NCBI GenBank assembly: GCA_042095835.1
Contig: JBELML010000010.1
Span: 25,375-89,374, forward strand
Length of the DNA stretch: 64,000 bases
Reading direction: 5' to 3'
DNA from: DATFKA01 sp042095835
Lineage (GTDB): Bacteria; Bacteroidota; Bacteroidia; Chitinophagales; Saprospiraceae
The notes under the pieces were generated by a model that searched no databases, was not told the origin of the DNA, and saw nothing but the letters and a program-made list of their open reading frames with translations. The translations under genes and the position numbers were made by a program. How positions within the stretch are numbered: position 1 is the stretch's first letter; every line of letters starts with the position of its first letter. Below are positions 43,680 to 53,435 of this stretch, in pieces.

Positions 43680-46100
43680 ATGAAAAGCGTTATTTACAAA
43701 ATCACCCTACTGTTTTTATTAACAGGTCTTAGCTTACAAATCAAGGCTCAATCAGGCAGAATTCAAGGTCAATTGACTAGTGCAGAAGGACCACTCGCCT
43801 ACGCCAATTTGCTCCTCAATCTGACGAAAGACTCCTCTATGGTCAAAGCGGCTATCACCGATGAGCAAGGCCAATTTGTTTTCCCAGGCCTTGCAGCTGG
43901 CGACTACTTCATCGAGGCCTCTTACGTAGGTCTACAGACTTACCAATCTCAAAAGATACTAGTAGAAAGTCGTACCATTAATCTTCCTCCTATTATTCTT
44001 GAGCCCAATACTGCCGAAATCGATGCGGTAGAAGTAACGGCTAAAAGACCGATGATCGAGGCTTTAGCTGACAAGACCGTTTTCAATATAGAAAACACCC
44101 TCAACTCTACTGGTACCGATGGCTTCGAGTTGCTACGCAAGGCGCCAGGTGTAGTAGTCGACAACAATAATAACATTATTGTAGATGGGAAAACCGGCGT
44201 ACAAATTTTCATTAATGGCAAGCCTTCTATTTTGGCGGGAGATGACCTAGTCGCTTACTTACAGACGCTGCAAGCCTCTGATATCTCCGCCATTGAAATC
44301 ATTACGCAGCCTTCCTCTAAATATGATGCTGCTGGAAATGCCGGCATTATCAATATTAAACTCAAAAAAGACAAGCGATTAGGGACCAATGGTAATCTAA
44401 GTGTCGGTTTTGCTCATGGTAGAAATAGTCGTTACAATAGCTCCCTTTCTCTGAACAATCGATCTAAGAAGACCAATATTTTTGGAACTTATAGCAATCG
44501 CTTTGGTGACTCCTGGGACTTTATCAATTTGAATCGATTCCAAAATGGTGTACAATACGATTCAAGAACAGAAGGTGTCAATTCTAATACAGCTCATAAT
44601 GGCAAAATAGGCTTGGACTACTTTGCCAATGACAAGCATACTTTTGGTGTCTTATTTAATGGAAATTTCTTTGACCGAGAAAGAAATGAAGTCAATAGAA
44701 CGCCTATTATTCCCTTGAACACAGGCGAATTGAGCCAAACGCTGATTGCCAACAACTATGATGTAAGTAATAATTATAATATCACTAGCAACTTCAACTA
44801 TCGTTTCCAAGATACGCTTGGTAATGAGGTGACCTTTGATATCGATTATGGCCAATATAGCCGCGATGCCAATAATTTTCAGCCCAACACTTATATTACA
44901 GGAGATGATGGCCCTACGATCTTCGAGAATAACTCTCGGATGATTACACCTACGAATATTGACATCTTTACGGTTAAACTGGATTATGCCTTAAATGCAT
45001 TAGGTGGAAAAGCTACGGTCGGATTGAAATATTCAAGCGTTATCACTGACAATGATTTCCAATTTTTTGATGTATTTGATGAGATGGACTTTCTCAACGA
45101 AATGCGTAGTAACCGATTTGAATATAACGAACAGATTAATGCAGCCTATGTAAACTATAATAAAAAATGGAATAAATGGAATCTTCAAGTCGGTCTAAGA
45201 GCAGAGCAAACCGTTTCAGAAGGAGACCTGACCAGCGCGCAATCTACGACCCAAGACAATGTCAAGCGCAACTACCTAGACTGGTTTCCTAGTGGTGGCT
45301 TGACATTCGCACCTAGTTATAAAAGCTCTTGGGCTTTGACTTACAGTCGTCGGATTCAAAGGCCCACTTACCAGTCCTTAAACCCTTTCGAGAGCCAACT
45401 CAATGAATTAAGCTTTTCTAGAGGAAATCCATTTTTACAACCTCAATACACCGACAATCTCAAACTTTCTCATACACATAAATACCGCCTCACTACTTCC
45501 ATCAGCTATAGTTACATCAGCGACTTTTTCGCTAAGGTGACCGTACCTGAAGGAGAGACGCGCAATTATTTAATCACTAAAAATGTCGCTGACCAGGAGA
45601 TCATTAATCTAGGGATAAGCTATCCTTTCGATGTTAATAAATGGTGGAGCGTGTACATGAGTGTCAATGCTTACCGAGCATCCTATATCGGTACCGATGA
45701 GAGTTTTGTTTCTGTCGATCAGAATACATTAAGCTTTTATGCCCAAAACTCTTTCAGCTTGCCAGCAGGACTCCGGTTTGAAGTGTCTGGTTGGTACAAC
45801 TCGCCTTCGGTTTGGGGAGGGACTTACTTGACCAAGAGTATGGGTTCCTTGGACCTGGCGGTACAAAAGAAATTCCTAAATGATAAATTATCCTTGCGTA
45901 TTTCGATGAGTGATGTCCTATTTACCTCTCCTTGGAAAGCTGATATGCGCTTTGGTGATCTGTACATCGATGGCAGCGGAGGCTGGGAAAGCCGCCAAGT
46001 GAGAGTCAACCTGAGCTATGCATTCGGCAATCAGAATGTAAAGAAATCGCGCAGTCGCAAAACGGGTCTCGAAGCGGAAGGTAATCGAGTTGGAAACTAG
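43680..46100 (+). CDS. Outer membrane beta-barrel protein, TonB-dependent receptor-like
   Basis: 806 aa from the ATG at 43680, where a signal peptide starts ('ITLLFLLTGLSLQIKAQS'); an upstream TTG adds 11 polar residues. Residues about 20-105 are a carboxypeptidase-regulatory-like domain ('GQLTSAEGPLAYANLLL'). A plug follows ('NSTGTDGFELLRKAPGVVVD', 'VQIFINGKPSIL'), then an OMP_b-brl_3-type barrel of about 550 residues ('YSRRIQRPTYQSLNPFESQL'). Lacks an STN domain or a SusC TonB-box signature. The ligand is unknown. Divergent from a LytS/LytTR pair that may regulate it. The stop shares a CTAG with the convergent gene. Confidence 0.88.
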   Translation: MKSVIYKITLLFLLTGLSLQIKAQSGRIQGQLTSAEGPLAYANLLLNLTKDSSMVKAAITDEQGQFVFPGLAAGDYFIEASYVGLQTYQSQKILVESRTINLPPIILEPNTAEIDAVEVTAKRPMIEALADKTVFNIENTLNSTGTDGFELLRKAPGVVVDNNNNIIVDGKTGVQIFINGKPSILAGDDLVAYLQTLQASDISAIEIITQPSSKYDAAGNAGIINIKLKKDKRLGTNGNLSVGFAHGRNSRYNSSLSLNNRSKKTNIFGTYSNRFGDSWDFINLNRFQNGVQYDSRTEGVNSNTAHNGKIGLDYFANDKHTFGVLFNGNFFDRERNEVNRTPIIPLNTGELSQTLIANNYDVSNNYNITSNFNYRFQDTLGNEVTFDIDYGQYSRDANNFQPNTYITGDDGPTIFENNSRMITPTNIDIFTVKLDYALNALGGKATVGLKYSSVITDNDFQFFDVFDEMDFLNEMRSNRFEYNEQINAAYVNYNKKWNKWNLQVGLRAEQTVSEGDLTSAQSTTQDNVKRNYLDWFPSGGLTFAPSYKSSWALTYSRRIQRPTYQSLNPFESQLNELSFSRGNPFLQPQYTDNLKLSHTHKYRLTTSISYSYISDFFAKVTVPEGETRNYLITKNVADQEIINLGISYPFDVNKWWSVYMSVNAYRASYIGTDESFVSVDQNTLSFYAQNSFSLPAGLRFEVSGWYNSPSVWGGTYLTKSMGSLDLAVQKKFLNDKLSLRISMSDVLFTSPWKADMRFGDLYIDGSGGWESRQVRVNLSYAFGNQNVKKSRSRKTGLEAEGNRVGN

Positions 46101-49100
46101 CGCAGCAAGGCAAAATCTCCAGATATCACTTCCCGCTGACCATTGGTAAACTCTACTTCAGCACTGAAGATGTAGGTGCCTGATTGTGCAAGTTGGCCTT
46201 GGTAAATACCATTCCAACCATTGAGTTCATCGTTGGGCAAGAGTGTAGGACGTTCATAGATCAAAGTGCCCCAGCGGTTAAAGATGCGGAAACTATTGAA
46301 TTGAGCAACGTTTGCTCCTCCAAATAAGGTAAAGGTGTCATTAAAGCCATCTTCGTTGGGTGAGAAGCCGGTGGGTGCGTAGTATCCCCGGTTTTCCTCA
46401 ACGAAGACATTTATAAAATCTGTAGCCGTACAGCCATTAGCACTTTCCACGGTAATCCCATAGGTAGCACTAATCTCTGGAGTCACCCTCAATTCAAGAT
46501 CATTAAGAAAGGTGCCAGATGCTGCATTAACCCAAGATATACTAGTTGGGGCGAAAGTGGTACTCGCAACAAGCACAATACTTTCTCCTTGTTTGATACT
46601 AGTATCGGGTCCAAAACTGACCGTTAGGGCCTCCTCACTTCCAAGTGTTATTCCTAAATCTGTAGTACAGTTATTGTCATCAATGACATTGAGGGTGTAG
46701 CTGCCTGGTGTTAAACTATTATCGGTTAATGGCAAGCTATTCACCGAATTGAAGGTGCCACCATCTATCGCATAGCGATATCCACCAACACCGCCGGTGA
46801 TCTGTTCTATAACCAATTCGCTAGCTTGACCAGAGCATGCTGTGGTATCCAAGTCTAATTGCACATTTACAGGGCTGGGCGCATCGATGGTAATAGAGGC
46901 ATTTTGGGAACAACCTGCAATATCCAGCACATCTAGTTCGTAGGTACCTGCCGTTAAACCACTTATCAGAGCCGTGGTATCTCCATTGCTCCAAATATAG
47001 GAATAAGGGCCTGTATTCCCTGTGACATTAGCCCTGAGAGCACCATCTGAAGCAATAGGGCAACTTACGCTAAAGCCATTGTAATCAACCGCTGGTTCTA
47101 TATCAATTGTATAATCACTTACTTCGACGGTAGCGATGCTTCCGGGCATATCTACACAGGTGGAGCCATCTGAGCGGACGCTCACCAAGGTGTAATTCGT
47201 AGTAGTGCTGGGGTTGATTGGAAATTGCGCGCCATCTTGCACACCACTCAAACTGAGGGTAGTACCATCATCTCCCAATAATTCAAGGGTATATCCAACG
47301 CCACTTCCTCCTGATAATTCAAAAGTCAGAAAGGCTTGATCACCAGGACAAATAGCGGCAGGAGCACTTAAGCTACCCGAGGCAGGGAGCTCAAAATTGA
47401 GGGTCACATTGATGATACTATCACAACCATTAGCTGCACCGCCTGGAATAATTTCCTGCCCGCTTGGATTGAGTTCATCATATACTACGCCATTCACCAG
47501 GACACTGTCTCCCGTACAAAGTGTTTGTACCAGATCAGACTCTGCCGGTCCTCCATTATACACGACGACTGTATCATTCAATGGAATCGTACAACTAAAG
47601 TCTGCAATCGATACAAACCGAATACTGACGGGCGTAGAGCCTAGCGGAAAGTCAGCTGGACAAATATCTATTGACTGGCTAGGTGTCAAAGAAATTAAAG
47701 TATCCAATTCGTTATCATCCTCAAAACTAAAGCCATATACTAGGAAAAAAGGTCTTTGGCCCGAGAAATTGACATCCATTGTAAAGCAGGTAGAGTCACA
47801 TACATCTCCATTAAAAGTAAAGGAAAAATCGGGTCTTGGATTGACAAACAGATCCACACCTACAGCCACTGAGGGGCAACCTTGATCTATAACTTGTGCA
47901 AACACACGGCTGCTATCAGCTGCCTCAAAACTACTAGGATCTGCGATCTGTTGTAGACTTCCATTATTGGTAAACCAAAGCACTGTACCACTATTAGGGC
48001 CTTTAATTAGCGTATCACCTGCTGTCAAGTCAAAGATACCGAGCCCATTAGTTTCTTCACAAGTACGCAATCGAGATAAAGAGTTGGCCGTAGGGAAAGG
48101 GGTAATCGAAGTCGTAAATCCGCCTTCAAAATTAGAAAACACTGGACAGGAATTAGCATCCGTCACGGAGACGATGTCAAAAACGGTGGTAGTATCTAAT
48201 ATCAAAGCCAAGGAATCGCCATTCAGCACATTAGCAGCGAGCATGGTATCACCATTGACGGTATATTCCACCATAAAAGGTCCACCAAAATCTGGTAAAT
48301 TGAAGAAAAAGGTCTCCTCGATAATCCCACAACCATCACAGATACTACAGCTCAATGAAATGCCACTTGGAGAGATTGGAATACTTCCGAAAGGTGCTAA
48401 AAAAGTGGTGCAATCAGAGAATGATTGCCAATTAGCGGGGTTGGCTACCCGATCGATCCACTCCAATTGGGTTGCCGTTGTGAAGAGCCCATTATAACTC
48501 AGAAAGTCACTCGCAGCACCAGCAGGTGCCATATTAAAGCAATTCGCGATTTCGGGATGTAATCCCGAGTTCTGCGTATCGTCCAGAAAAGCATTCCATT
48601 GGGTAGTCGTATTGAACCCGAATAAGACTCTTCCACCAGTATAGCTTGCATCTTGACTAAAGCCTCCCAGACCAACAGAGCTACCATCAAACCAAGTACC
48701 ACCTTGCATAAAAAGGAGTTGATCGCCTCCGGCATTGAGGTTGACGACGTTGGCCAAAGTATTCAGAGGCGTAAAATCCCAATTAGAATCTGGAGCCGTA
48801 CCGAAATAGTCTCCTCCAATTGCAGGTAATAAGATGCTAATAACTGTTCCTGCCGGAATAGTATTTCCTGTACGCGTCATCCGTACAATAGATTCTGAAT
48901 TTCCAAAAGTATTGGGGTTGAGTCGCTCCCAGCCATTATCAGTAATATCAATCGTAGTACCAGGTTCGATATCTTTGAAGCAGACAAAACTGATACGATC
49001 CTCTCCATTACCGCCCATACAGGCCCCATTGTTAGTATTGACCCCTAATACAAGCAGGTCCCCAGGTTCGAGGACTGTTTGCCCGTTCAAGGAATTGGAA

Positions 49101-49168
49101 ATAAAAAACAGCAATAGAATGGGAAGAAACCATAGAGTGCCATGCCCTGGCTGTAATCTTGCATTCAT
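46097..49168 (-). CDS. T9SS type B cargo with SprB-like repeats
   Basis: 1023 aa. Signal peptide ('FLPILLLFFISNSLNGQT'). The N-terminal domain (about residues 30-260) begins 'VLEPGDLLVLGVNTNNGACM' and has lamin-tail/spore-coat-like features, unassigned. Middle Ig-like and SprB repeats ('CPIASDGALRANVTGNTGPY', 'ITGGVGGYRYAIDGG'). The type B C-terminal domain starts 'YYAPTGFSPNEDGFNDTF' and holds 'FRIFNRWGTLIYERP'. It is exported by the T9SS to the cell surface. Third such cargo in the window; no PorP/SprF next to it. Confidence 0.9.
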   Translation of the reverse strand: MNARLQPGHGTLWFLPILLLFFISNSLNGQTVLEPGDLLVLGVNTNNGACMGGNGEDRISFVCFKDIEPGTTIDITDNGWERLNPNTFGNSESIVRMTRTGNTIPAGTVISILLPAIGGDYFGTAPDSNWDFTPLNTLANVVNLNAGGDQLLFMQGGTWFDGSSVGLGGFSQDASYTGGRVLFGFNTTTQWNAFLDDTQNSGLHPEIANCFNMAPAGAASDFLSYNGLFTTATQLEWIDRVANPANWQSFSDCTTFLAPFGSIPISPSGISLSCSICDGCGIIEETFFFNLPDFGGPFMVEYTVNGDTMLAANVLNGDSLALILDTTTVFDIVSVTDANSCPVFSNFEGGFTTSITPFPTANSLSRLRTCEETNGLGIFDLTAGDTLIKGPNSGTVLWFTNNGSLQQIADPSSFEAADSSRVFAQVIDQGCPSVAVGVDLFVNPRPDFSFTFNGDVCDSTCFTMDVNFSGQRPFFLVYGFSFEDDNELDTLISLTPSQSIDICPADFPLGSTPVSIRFVSIADFSCTIPLNDTVVVYNGGPAESDLVQTLCTGDSVLVNGVVYDELNPSGQEIIPGGAANGCDSIINVTLNFELPASGSLSAPAAICPGDQAFLTFELSGGSGVGYTLELLGDDGTTLSLSGVQDGAQFPINPSTTTNYTLVSVRSDGSTCVDMPGSIATVEVSDYTIDIEPAVDYNGFSVSCPIASDGALRANVTGNTGPYSYIWSNGDTTALISGLTAGTYELDVLDIAGCSQNASITIDAPSPVNVQLDLDTTACSGQASELVIEQITGGVGGYRYAIDGGTFNSVNSLPLTDNSLTPGSYTLNVIDDNNCTTDLGITLGSEEALTVSFGPDTSIKQGESIVLVASTTFAPTSISWVNAASGTFLNDLELRVTPEISATYGITVESANGCTATDFINVFVEENRGYYAPTGFSPNEDGFNDTFTLFGGANVAQFNSFRIFNRWGTLIYERPTLLPNDELNGWNGIYQGQLAQSGTYIFSAEVEFTNGQREVISGDFALLR

Positions 49169-49309
49169 GGGAGTGAGTCCGTTTTTGGGTTAAACTGTAT
49201 AGATCAGTTTTGCTTTCTATACACTTACTTCGTATAAGATATTAACGTCTAGCCTTCAGATAAAGTATATCTGAATAGGTCAACGAAACGCCACAAAAGT
49301 AGTAATTAT

Positions 49310-49807
49310 TTATCCTTCTTGATCCAGAATCTCCCAAGTATGATCAGAAAGCATTTTGACCGAGCTAATAAAAGTATAAGGAGGATTTCCACCCCACTCC
49401 TTTGGGCCGACCATAGACAAGACATATTTGCCGTTACTCCGTTCGTAAAGGTGGTAGTTAAAACCGATTAGAGGTTCAAAACCAATATCTGCTTGGTAGA
49501 TTTTTTCTGAGATAGCTACCCTGTCATAGATATTTTGGGCCTGTTTAGCCAAAAGCTCGATTTGCTTGCGCAATTGATCCAATTGCATATCAGTCTGCTC
49601 ATACATAGCTGATACCGCGCGGCCTTTCACCCGACCTTTGTCGATGGGTTTAATGACTACACCACCTACGGTATGCGCATAAGGTAGTAGATGAGGATTC
49701 TCCGCCACCTTATCTTTATCAATTGGATTGAAACTTAGATGTTCTTGTTCTTGCTTTTCTTGCTGCTCGGTCATTCCTCTACGATTTGATTCCTTCAGAT
49801 TTTTCAA
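49310..49807 (-). CDS. DUF2452-family cytoplasmic protein
   Basis: 165 aa. 'NPIDKDKVAENPHLLPYAHTVGG' (shown in part) and 'VIKPIDKGRVKGRAVSAMYE' match DUF2452, a conserved Bacteroidota/Proteobacteria protein of unknown function. 'FEPLIGFNYHLYER' and 'SMVGPKEWG' follow. No signal peptide. Charged N-terminal extension; the Met at residue 12 is an alternative start. Repeat-rich DNA begins about 100 bp upstream of its start. Confidence 0.75.
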   Translation of the reverse strand: MKNLKESNRRGMTEQQEKQEQEHLSFNPIDKDKVAENPHLLPYAHTVGGVVIKPIDKGRVKGRAVSAMYEQTDMQLDQLRKQIELLAKQAQNIYDRVAISEKIYQADIGFEPLIGFNYHLYERSNGKYVLSMVGPKEWGGNPPYTFISSVKMLSDHTWEILDQEG

Positions 49808-49912
49808 TACAAAGATCAGGATTATTCACCTGATTTGCAATTCACTCTCATGGCAAACGGATAGCAGTGACTTTAGTTTAAGGCTTAGCTGGATTGATTG
49901 TAAAATTTGTTT

Positions 49913-50100
49913 GGGTTTAGGGTTTAGGGGGGTATGAGTTTATAAGTTTACTAGGTTAGGAGGCATGCTGACAGAGGTGACGCTGGGAACCTTTCGTTAG
50001 TGGAGATTTAGGGGTTTAGGGAGGAAATAGGTTATGGGGTTATTTGTTTATAGGGTTAATGGGTTAAGAGGAATACTGACAAAGGGGAGGTTTAAGCGTT
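49913..50100. repeat. G/T-rich short-period tandem repeat block, left of GH3
   Basis: Degenerate units of 7-8 bp such as GGGTTTA (telomere-like at 49913-49930) and GGGTTAT/GAGTTTAT. It includes one copy (49974-50005) of a 'gacgctgggaacctttcgtt' motif that recurs twice to the right of the GH3 gene. No coding capacity. Confidence 0.7.
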
Positions 50101-50121
50101 TAGTATGTTTTGGGGTTTTGG

Positions 50122-50365
50122 CAAAGCATCCCAACATCCCCTTACGCTCCGCCGGGATTAATTCGACCAACGCTGCTGAAGCATCGGGTCTCATTAACTT
50201 GACACCTGACACCTGACACTTGGCACTTGACACTTGGCACTTGGCACCTGACAAAGCATCCCAACATCCCCTTACGCTCCGCCGGGATTAATTCGACCAA
50301 CGCTGCTGAAGCATCGGGTCTCATTAACTTGACACCTGACACCTGACACTTGGCACTTGGCACAT
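50122..50365. repeat. 130-bp tandem duplication carrying heptamer arrays
   Basis: 108 identical bases at 50122-50229 and 50252-50359, period 130 bp. Each copy ends in a heptanucleotide array of consensus GRCACYT: seven units at 50201-50249 and about five at 50331-50365. Minus-strand ORFs read here (with repeated 'KCQVSG') are by-products of the heptamer, whose three-unit cycle keeps a frame open. The array lies about 110 bp upstream of the GH3 start. Confidence 0.85.
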
Positions 50366-50432
50366 AACACAGTAGAGGTATACTGTAATTCATGAATTTC
50401 CTTAAGCTATTATTTCAAAATATAGGGGAGAC

Positions 50433-50450
50433 TGTCGTATCATTACGACA
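50433..50450 (+). promoter_or_regulatory. Palindrome upstream of the GH3 gene
   Basis: Perfect 7-bp inverted repeat TGTCGTA-TCAT-TACGACA, ending 24 bp before the GH3 ATG. It could be an operator or a 5'-UTR hairpin; no T-run follows, so it is not a terminator. Confidence 0.5.
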
Positions 50451-50474
50451 TCAATTGAGAAACCATACAGCATC

Positions 50475-52643
50475 ATGCATATAGACCAGCTATTACAACA
50501 AATGACCCTGGAGGAAAAAGTGGGTCAGATGACACAAGTCTCTATCGACATTCTACATCATGGAGAACCTATGAAAATTGAGCTTCCTCCACGGATCAAT
50601 GAAGAAGCTTTCGACACTCTTGTCCGCAAAAAAATGGTGGGTTCTATTTTGAACGTACCGAGTGGCTACCTACCTAGCCGCCAAGAATGGTATGAGTTGA
50701 TCAAAAAGATTCAAGACAAAGCAGAAGAAACCCGCTTGAAAATTCCCGTTCTCTATGGTATTGATGCCATCCACGGCGTCAACTATTGTAAAGATGCTAC
50801 GCTTTTTCCGCAACCCTTAAGTATAGGCGCCTCTTTCAATCTCGAAAAAGCAGCACAAATCGCTGAAGCTACTGCTTACGAATGCAGAGCCGCATCTATG
50901 CCCTGGAATTTTTCCCCAGCCCTTGATGTGGGACGCAACGTAGAGTGGCCCAGAATGTGGGAGTCTTTCGGTGAGGATGTCTACCTCAATACTGTCATGG
51001 GGGTCGCTACCGTGAAAGGATACCAGGGAGATGACCCTAGCGCTAAAGACAAAGTCGCCGCTTGCCTCAAACATTTTACGGGCTATGGTATACCCTTGAG
51101 TGGTAAAGATCGAACACCAGCCTGGATTCCCGAGCGCTACCTGAGAGAATATTTCCTCCCTGCCTATGAAGCAACCATTGAAGCTGGCGCCTTAAGTATC
51201 ATGATTAATTCAGGTGAAATCAACGGTATACCTGTACACGCTAGCCATTATTTATTGACAGAAATTCTACGCGGTGAGCTCGGCTTTGAAGGGCTATTGG
51301 TGACCGATTGGAGAGACATTATCTATCTACATACTCGCCACCGCATTGCTCCTACCATGAAAGAAGCGGTACGCTTGGCAGTAGAAGCAGGTGTAGATAT
51401 GAGCATGACTCCTTTTAATACAGAATTCACCGATCTATTGATAGAATTGGTGAGAGAAGGCAGTATCAGTATGGATAGAATCGACACTTCCGTACGAAGA
51501 ATTCTAGCAGTCAAACAACAATTGGGTTTATTTGACGAAGCGGTACATCTACCTGCTGATTATCCAGCCTTTGGAGGACAAGAGCATCAACAATTGAGCT
51601 ACGACAGTGCTGCGGAGTCTATTGTTTTATTAAAAAATGAAGATCAGCTCCTCCCTTTAGCCAAGGACGCCAAAATTTTAGTCTGCGGTCCTGCAGCCAA
51701 TAACCAGCGGGCCCTTAATGGTGGATGGACCTCCTCCTGGCAAGGAGATATGGCAGACGAGGCCCTCCGTAATCATCCTACTATTTTGGAAGCCATTAAA
51801 GATCGACAAGGCGATCACTTCTTTGAATACCGTGAAGGAGTCAATTATGAGGTTGAAGTCGATTTCCGAGAAGCCATTTGGAAAGCCCAGGAAGCAGACT
51901 ATATCGTACTTTGCTTAGGAGAAGATAGCTATACAGAAGATTGTGGAAACCTCAATGATTTGCACATTCCTGACCATCAAATGCACCTCGCTTTAGCTAT
52001 GGTAGAGACTGGCAAGCCCGTCATTTTGGTACTTGCTGAAGGTCGCCCAAGAATCATTAGTCAATTTGAAAAAGAAGTAAAAGCGGTATTAGCTTGCTTT
52101 TATCCGGGCCCGAGAGGTGGAGAAGCCCTGGCAGATATTCTTTTCGGAAAAGTGAACCCAAGCGCTAAAATGCCCTTCACCTATCCGCAATATGCCAACT
52201 CTCTCGTTCCTTATGATCATAAATATACCGAAGATAGAGATGTCGATGAATCTGGTCTATCCTTCAACCCACAATATGCGTTTGGACATGGCCTAAGCTA
52301 CACTAGCTTTGAATACAGTGATCTACAACTAAACCAAAAGAGCTATAAAGCCGACGAACATATTCAACTGAGCCTCATCGTAAAAAATACCGGCCAACGC
52401 AGTGGTAAAGAAGCCGTACTCGTCTATATAAGTGATCTCTATGCCAGTATCACCCCTCCAGTAAAACGGTTAAGAGCATTCGACAAAATCGAGCTTGCCG
52501 CCGGCGAAAGTAAAGAAATCCGCTTCTCGATCAACCCTTCAGACTTATCTTTTGTTGGTCAAAACAACGAGTGGATATTAGAGGCAGGGACTTTCAAAGT
52601 AGAGATTGGTTCGTTGTCGCAGGAGTTTGAATTGTTGGGTTAA
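50475..52643 (+). CDS. Glycoside hydrolase family 3 (beta-glucosidase-like)
   Basis: 722 aa. N-terminal TIM-barrel domain with 'IPVLYGIDAIHG', 'CLKHFTGYG' and nucleophile D278 in 'GLLVTDWRD'. The C-terminal alpha/beta sandwich has 'SIVLLKNEDQLLPL' and 'ILVCGPAANN', and a fibronectin-III-like tail follows ('FGHGLSYTSFEYSDLQ'). It cleaves beta-linked terminal glucose or related sugars from oligosaccharides. No signal peptide seen, unlike most Bacteroidota GH3 enzymes, so it is probably cytoplasmic and acts on imported oligosaccharides. Flanked on both sides by short tandem repeats; no SusCD or other CAZyme genes adjoin it. Confidence 0.92.
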   Translation: MHIDQLLQQMTLEEKVGQMTQVSIDILHHGEPMKIELPPRINEEAFDTLVRKKMVGSILNVPSGYLPSRQEWYELIKKIQDKAEETRLKIPVLYGIDAIHGVNYCKDATLFPQPLSIGASFNLEKAAQIAEATAYECRAASMPWNFSPALDVGRNVEWPRMWESFGEDVYLNTVMGVATVKGYQGDDPSAKDKVAACLKHFTGYGIPLSGKDRTPAWIPERYLREYFLPAYEATIEAGALSIMINSGEINGIPVHASHYLLTEILRGELGFEGLLVTDWRDIIYLHTRHRIAPTMKEAVRLAVEAGVDMSMTPFNTEFTDLLIELVREGSISMDRIDTSVRRILAVKQQLGLFDEAVHLPADYPAFGGQEHQQLSYDSAAESIVLLKNEDQLLPLAKDAKILVCGPAANNQRALNGGWTSSWQGDMADEALRNHPTILEAIKDRQGDHFFEYREGVNYEVEVDFREAIWKAQEADYIVLCLGEDSYTEDCGNLNDLHIPDHQMHLALAMVETGKPVILVLAEGRPRIISQFEKEVKAVLACFYPGPRGGEALADILFGKVNPSAKMPFTYPQYANSLVPYDHKYTEDRDVDESGLSFNPQYAFGHGLSYTSFEYSDLQLNQKSYKADEHIQLSLIVKNTGQRSGKEAVLVYISDLYASITPPVKRLRAFDKIELAAGESKEIRFSINPSDLSFVGQNNEWILEAGTFKVEIGSLSQEFELLG

Positions 52644-52860
52644 TGGGCTTAGAGTTTAGGGGGTTATGAGGTTATATGTTTATGAGTTTATGAGTTTATG
52701 AGGTTAAGAAGGCGACGCTTGGAATCTTTCGTTAGTAGAAGGTTAGGGGGTTATGAGTTTAGTGGGTTATGAGGTTATGAGTTTATGAGGTTATGAAGGC
52801 GACGCTTGGAACCTTTCGTTAGTAGAGGGTTAGTGGGTTATGAGTTTATGAGATTTAGGT
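52644..52860. repeat. Octamer tandem repeats with 30-bp interspersed motif, right of GH3
   Basis: Begins in the GH3 stop region. Units of GAGKTTAT type (for example 52679-52705 and 52768-52795) alternate with two near-identical 30-bp copies (52709-52738 and 52796-52825) of 'aaggcgacgcttggaacctt' plus 'tcgttagtag'. The same motif family occurs left of GH3 at 49974. No ORF. Confidence 0.75.
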
Positions 52861-52913
52861 AGGTATACTTCTATGTAACCTATTGTTCCTATTGTGGTTT
52901 AAAATAGAATACT

Positions 52914-53435
52914 ATGTCAGCAAGTGCAACTATGCCATACTTTATCAAACCGTCTGTCCAACTCAGCAGGCAGGAGAAAAAGGCCGCTTACGAAGAAGCG
53001 ATCGCAGGAATTGAGGCCAATCTAATCGGCATTGACAACCCAGTGACGAAGATGGCGACCATCAACGCTCTGCTCAAGACTTATCTCCCCTACTACTATT
53101 GGGTAGGCTTCTATTTGGTAGAAAATGGACGATTGGTTGTGGGGCCTTACCAGGGTACGCTTGGATGTATTTTTATTGATTTTTCTAGAGGCGTCTGTGG
53201 TAAAGCAGCTAGAGAGCAAAAAACCCAAATCGTCGGTGATGTACACGCACTAGACCAAAGCAAGGATCACATCGCCTGCGATCCCAACTCTGCTTCTGAG
53301 ATTGTTGTCCCTGTTTTTAATGATAAAAAAGAGTTGATAGCTGTCTTTGATGTAGATAGCACCTTGCCTAAGTCATTTGATGAAATAGATCAGCAGTATT
53401 TAGAAGCTTTAATCCAAAAGCATTTTGCAGGGTGA
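52914..53435 (+). CDS. Free methionine-(R)-sulfoxide reductase (GAF-type)
   Basis: 173 aa single GAF domain. The three redox cysteines of fRMsr are present: C85 ('LGCIFID'), C95 ('RGVCGKAA') and C122 ('HIACDPNS'), together with 'GPYQG' and 'DVDSTLPKSFDEID'. It reduces free Met-R-sulfoxide, an oxidative damage repair step, with thioredoxin-type electrons. Cytoplasmic. The start is ATG at 52914; a second Met at residue 7 is possible. Stands alone between repeat DNA and a 450-bp gap. Confidence 0.9.
   Translation: MSASATMPYFIKPSVQLSRQEKKAAYEEAIAGIEANLIGIDNPVTKMATINALLKTYLPYYYWVGFYLVENGRLVVGPYQGTLGCIFIDFSRGVCGKAAREQKTQIVGDVHALDQSKDHIACDPNSASEIVVPVFNDKKELIAVFDVDSTLPKSFDEIDQQYLEALIQKHFAG

Noticed and set aside
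50048..50393. Two overlapping minus-strand ORFs with 'KCQVSG' repeats
   Set aside because: The peptides simply translate the heptamer arrays and the 108-bp duplicate; both copies give the same residues and there is no start context.
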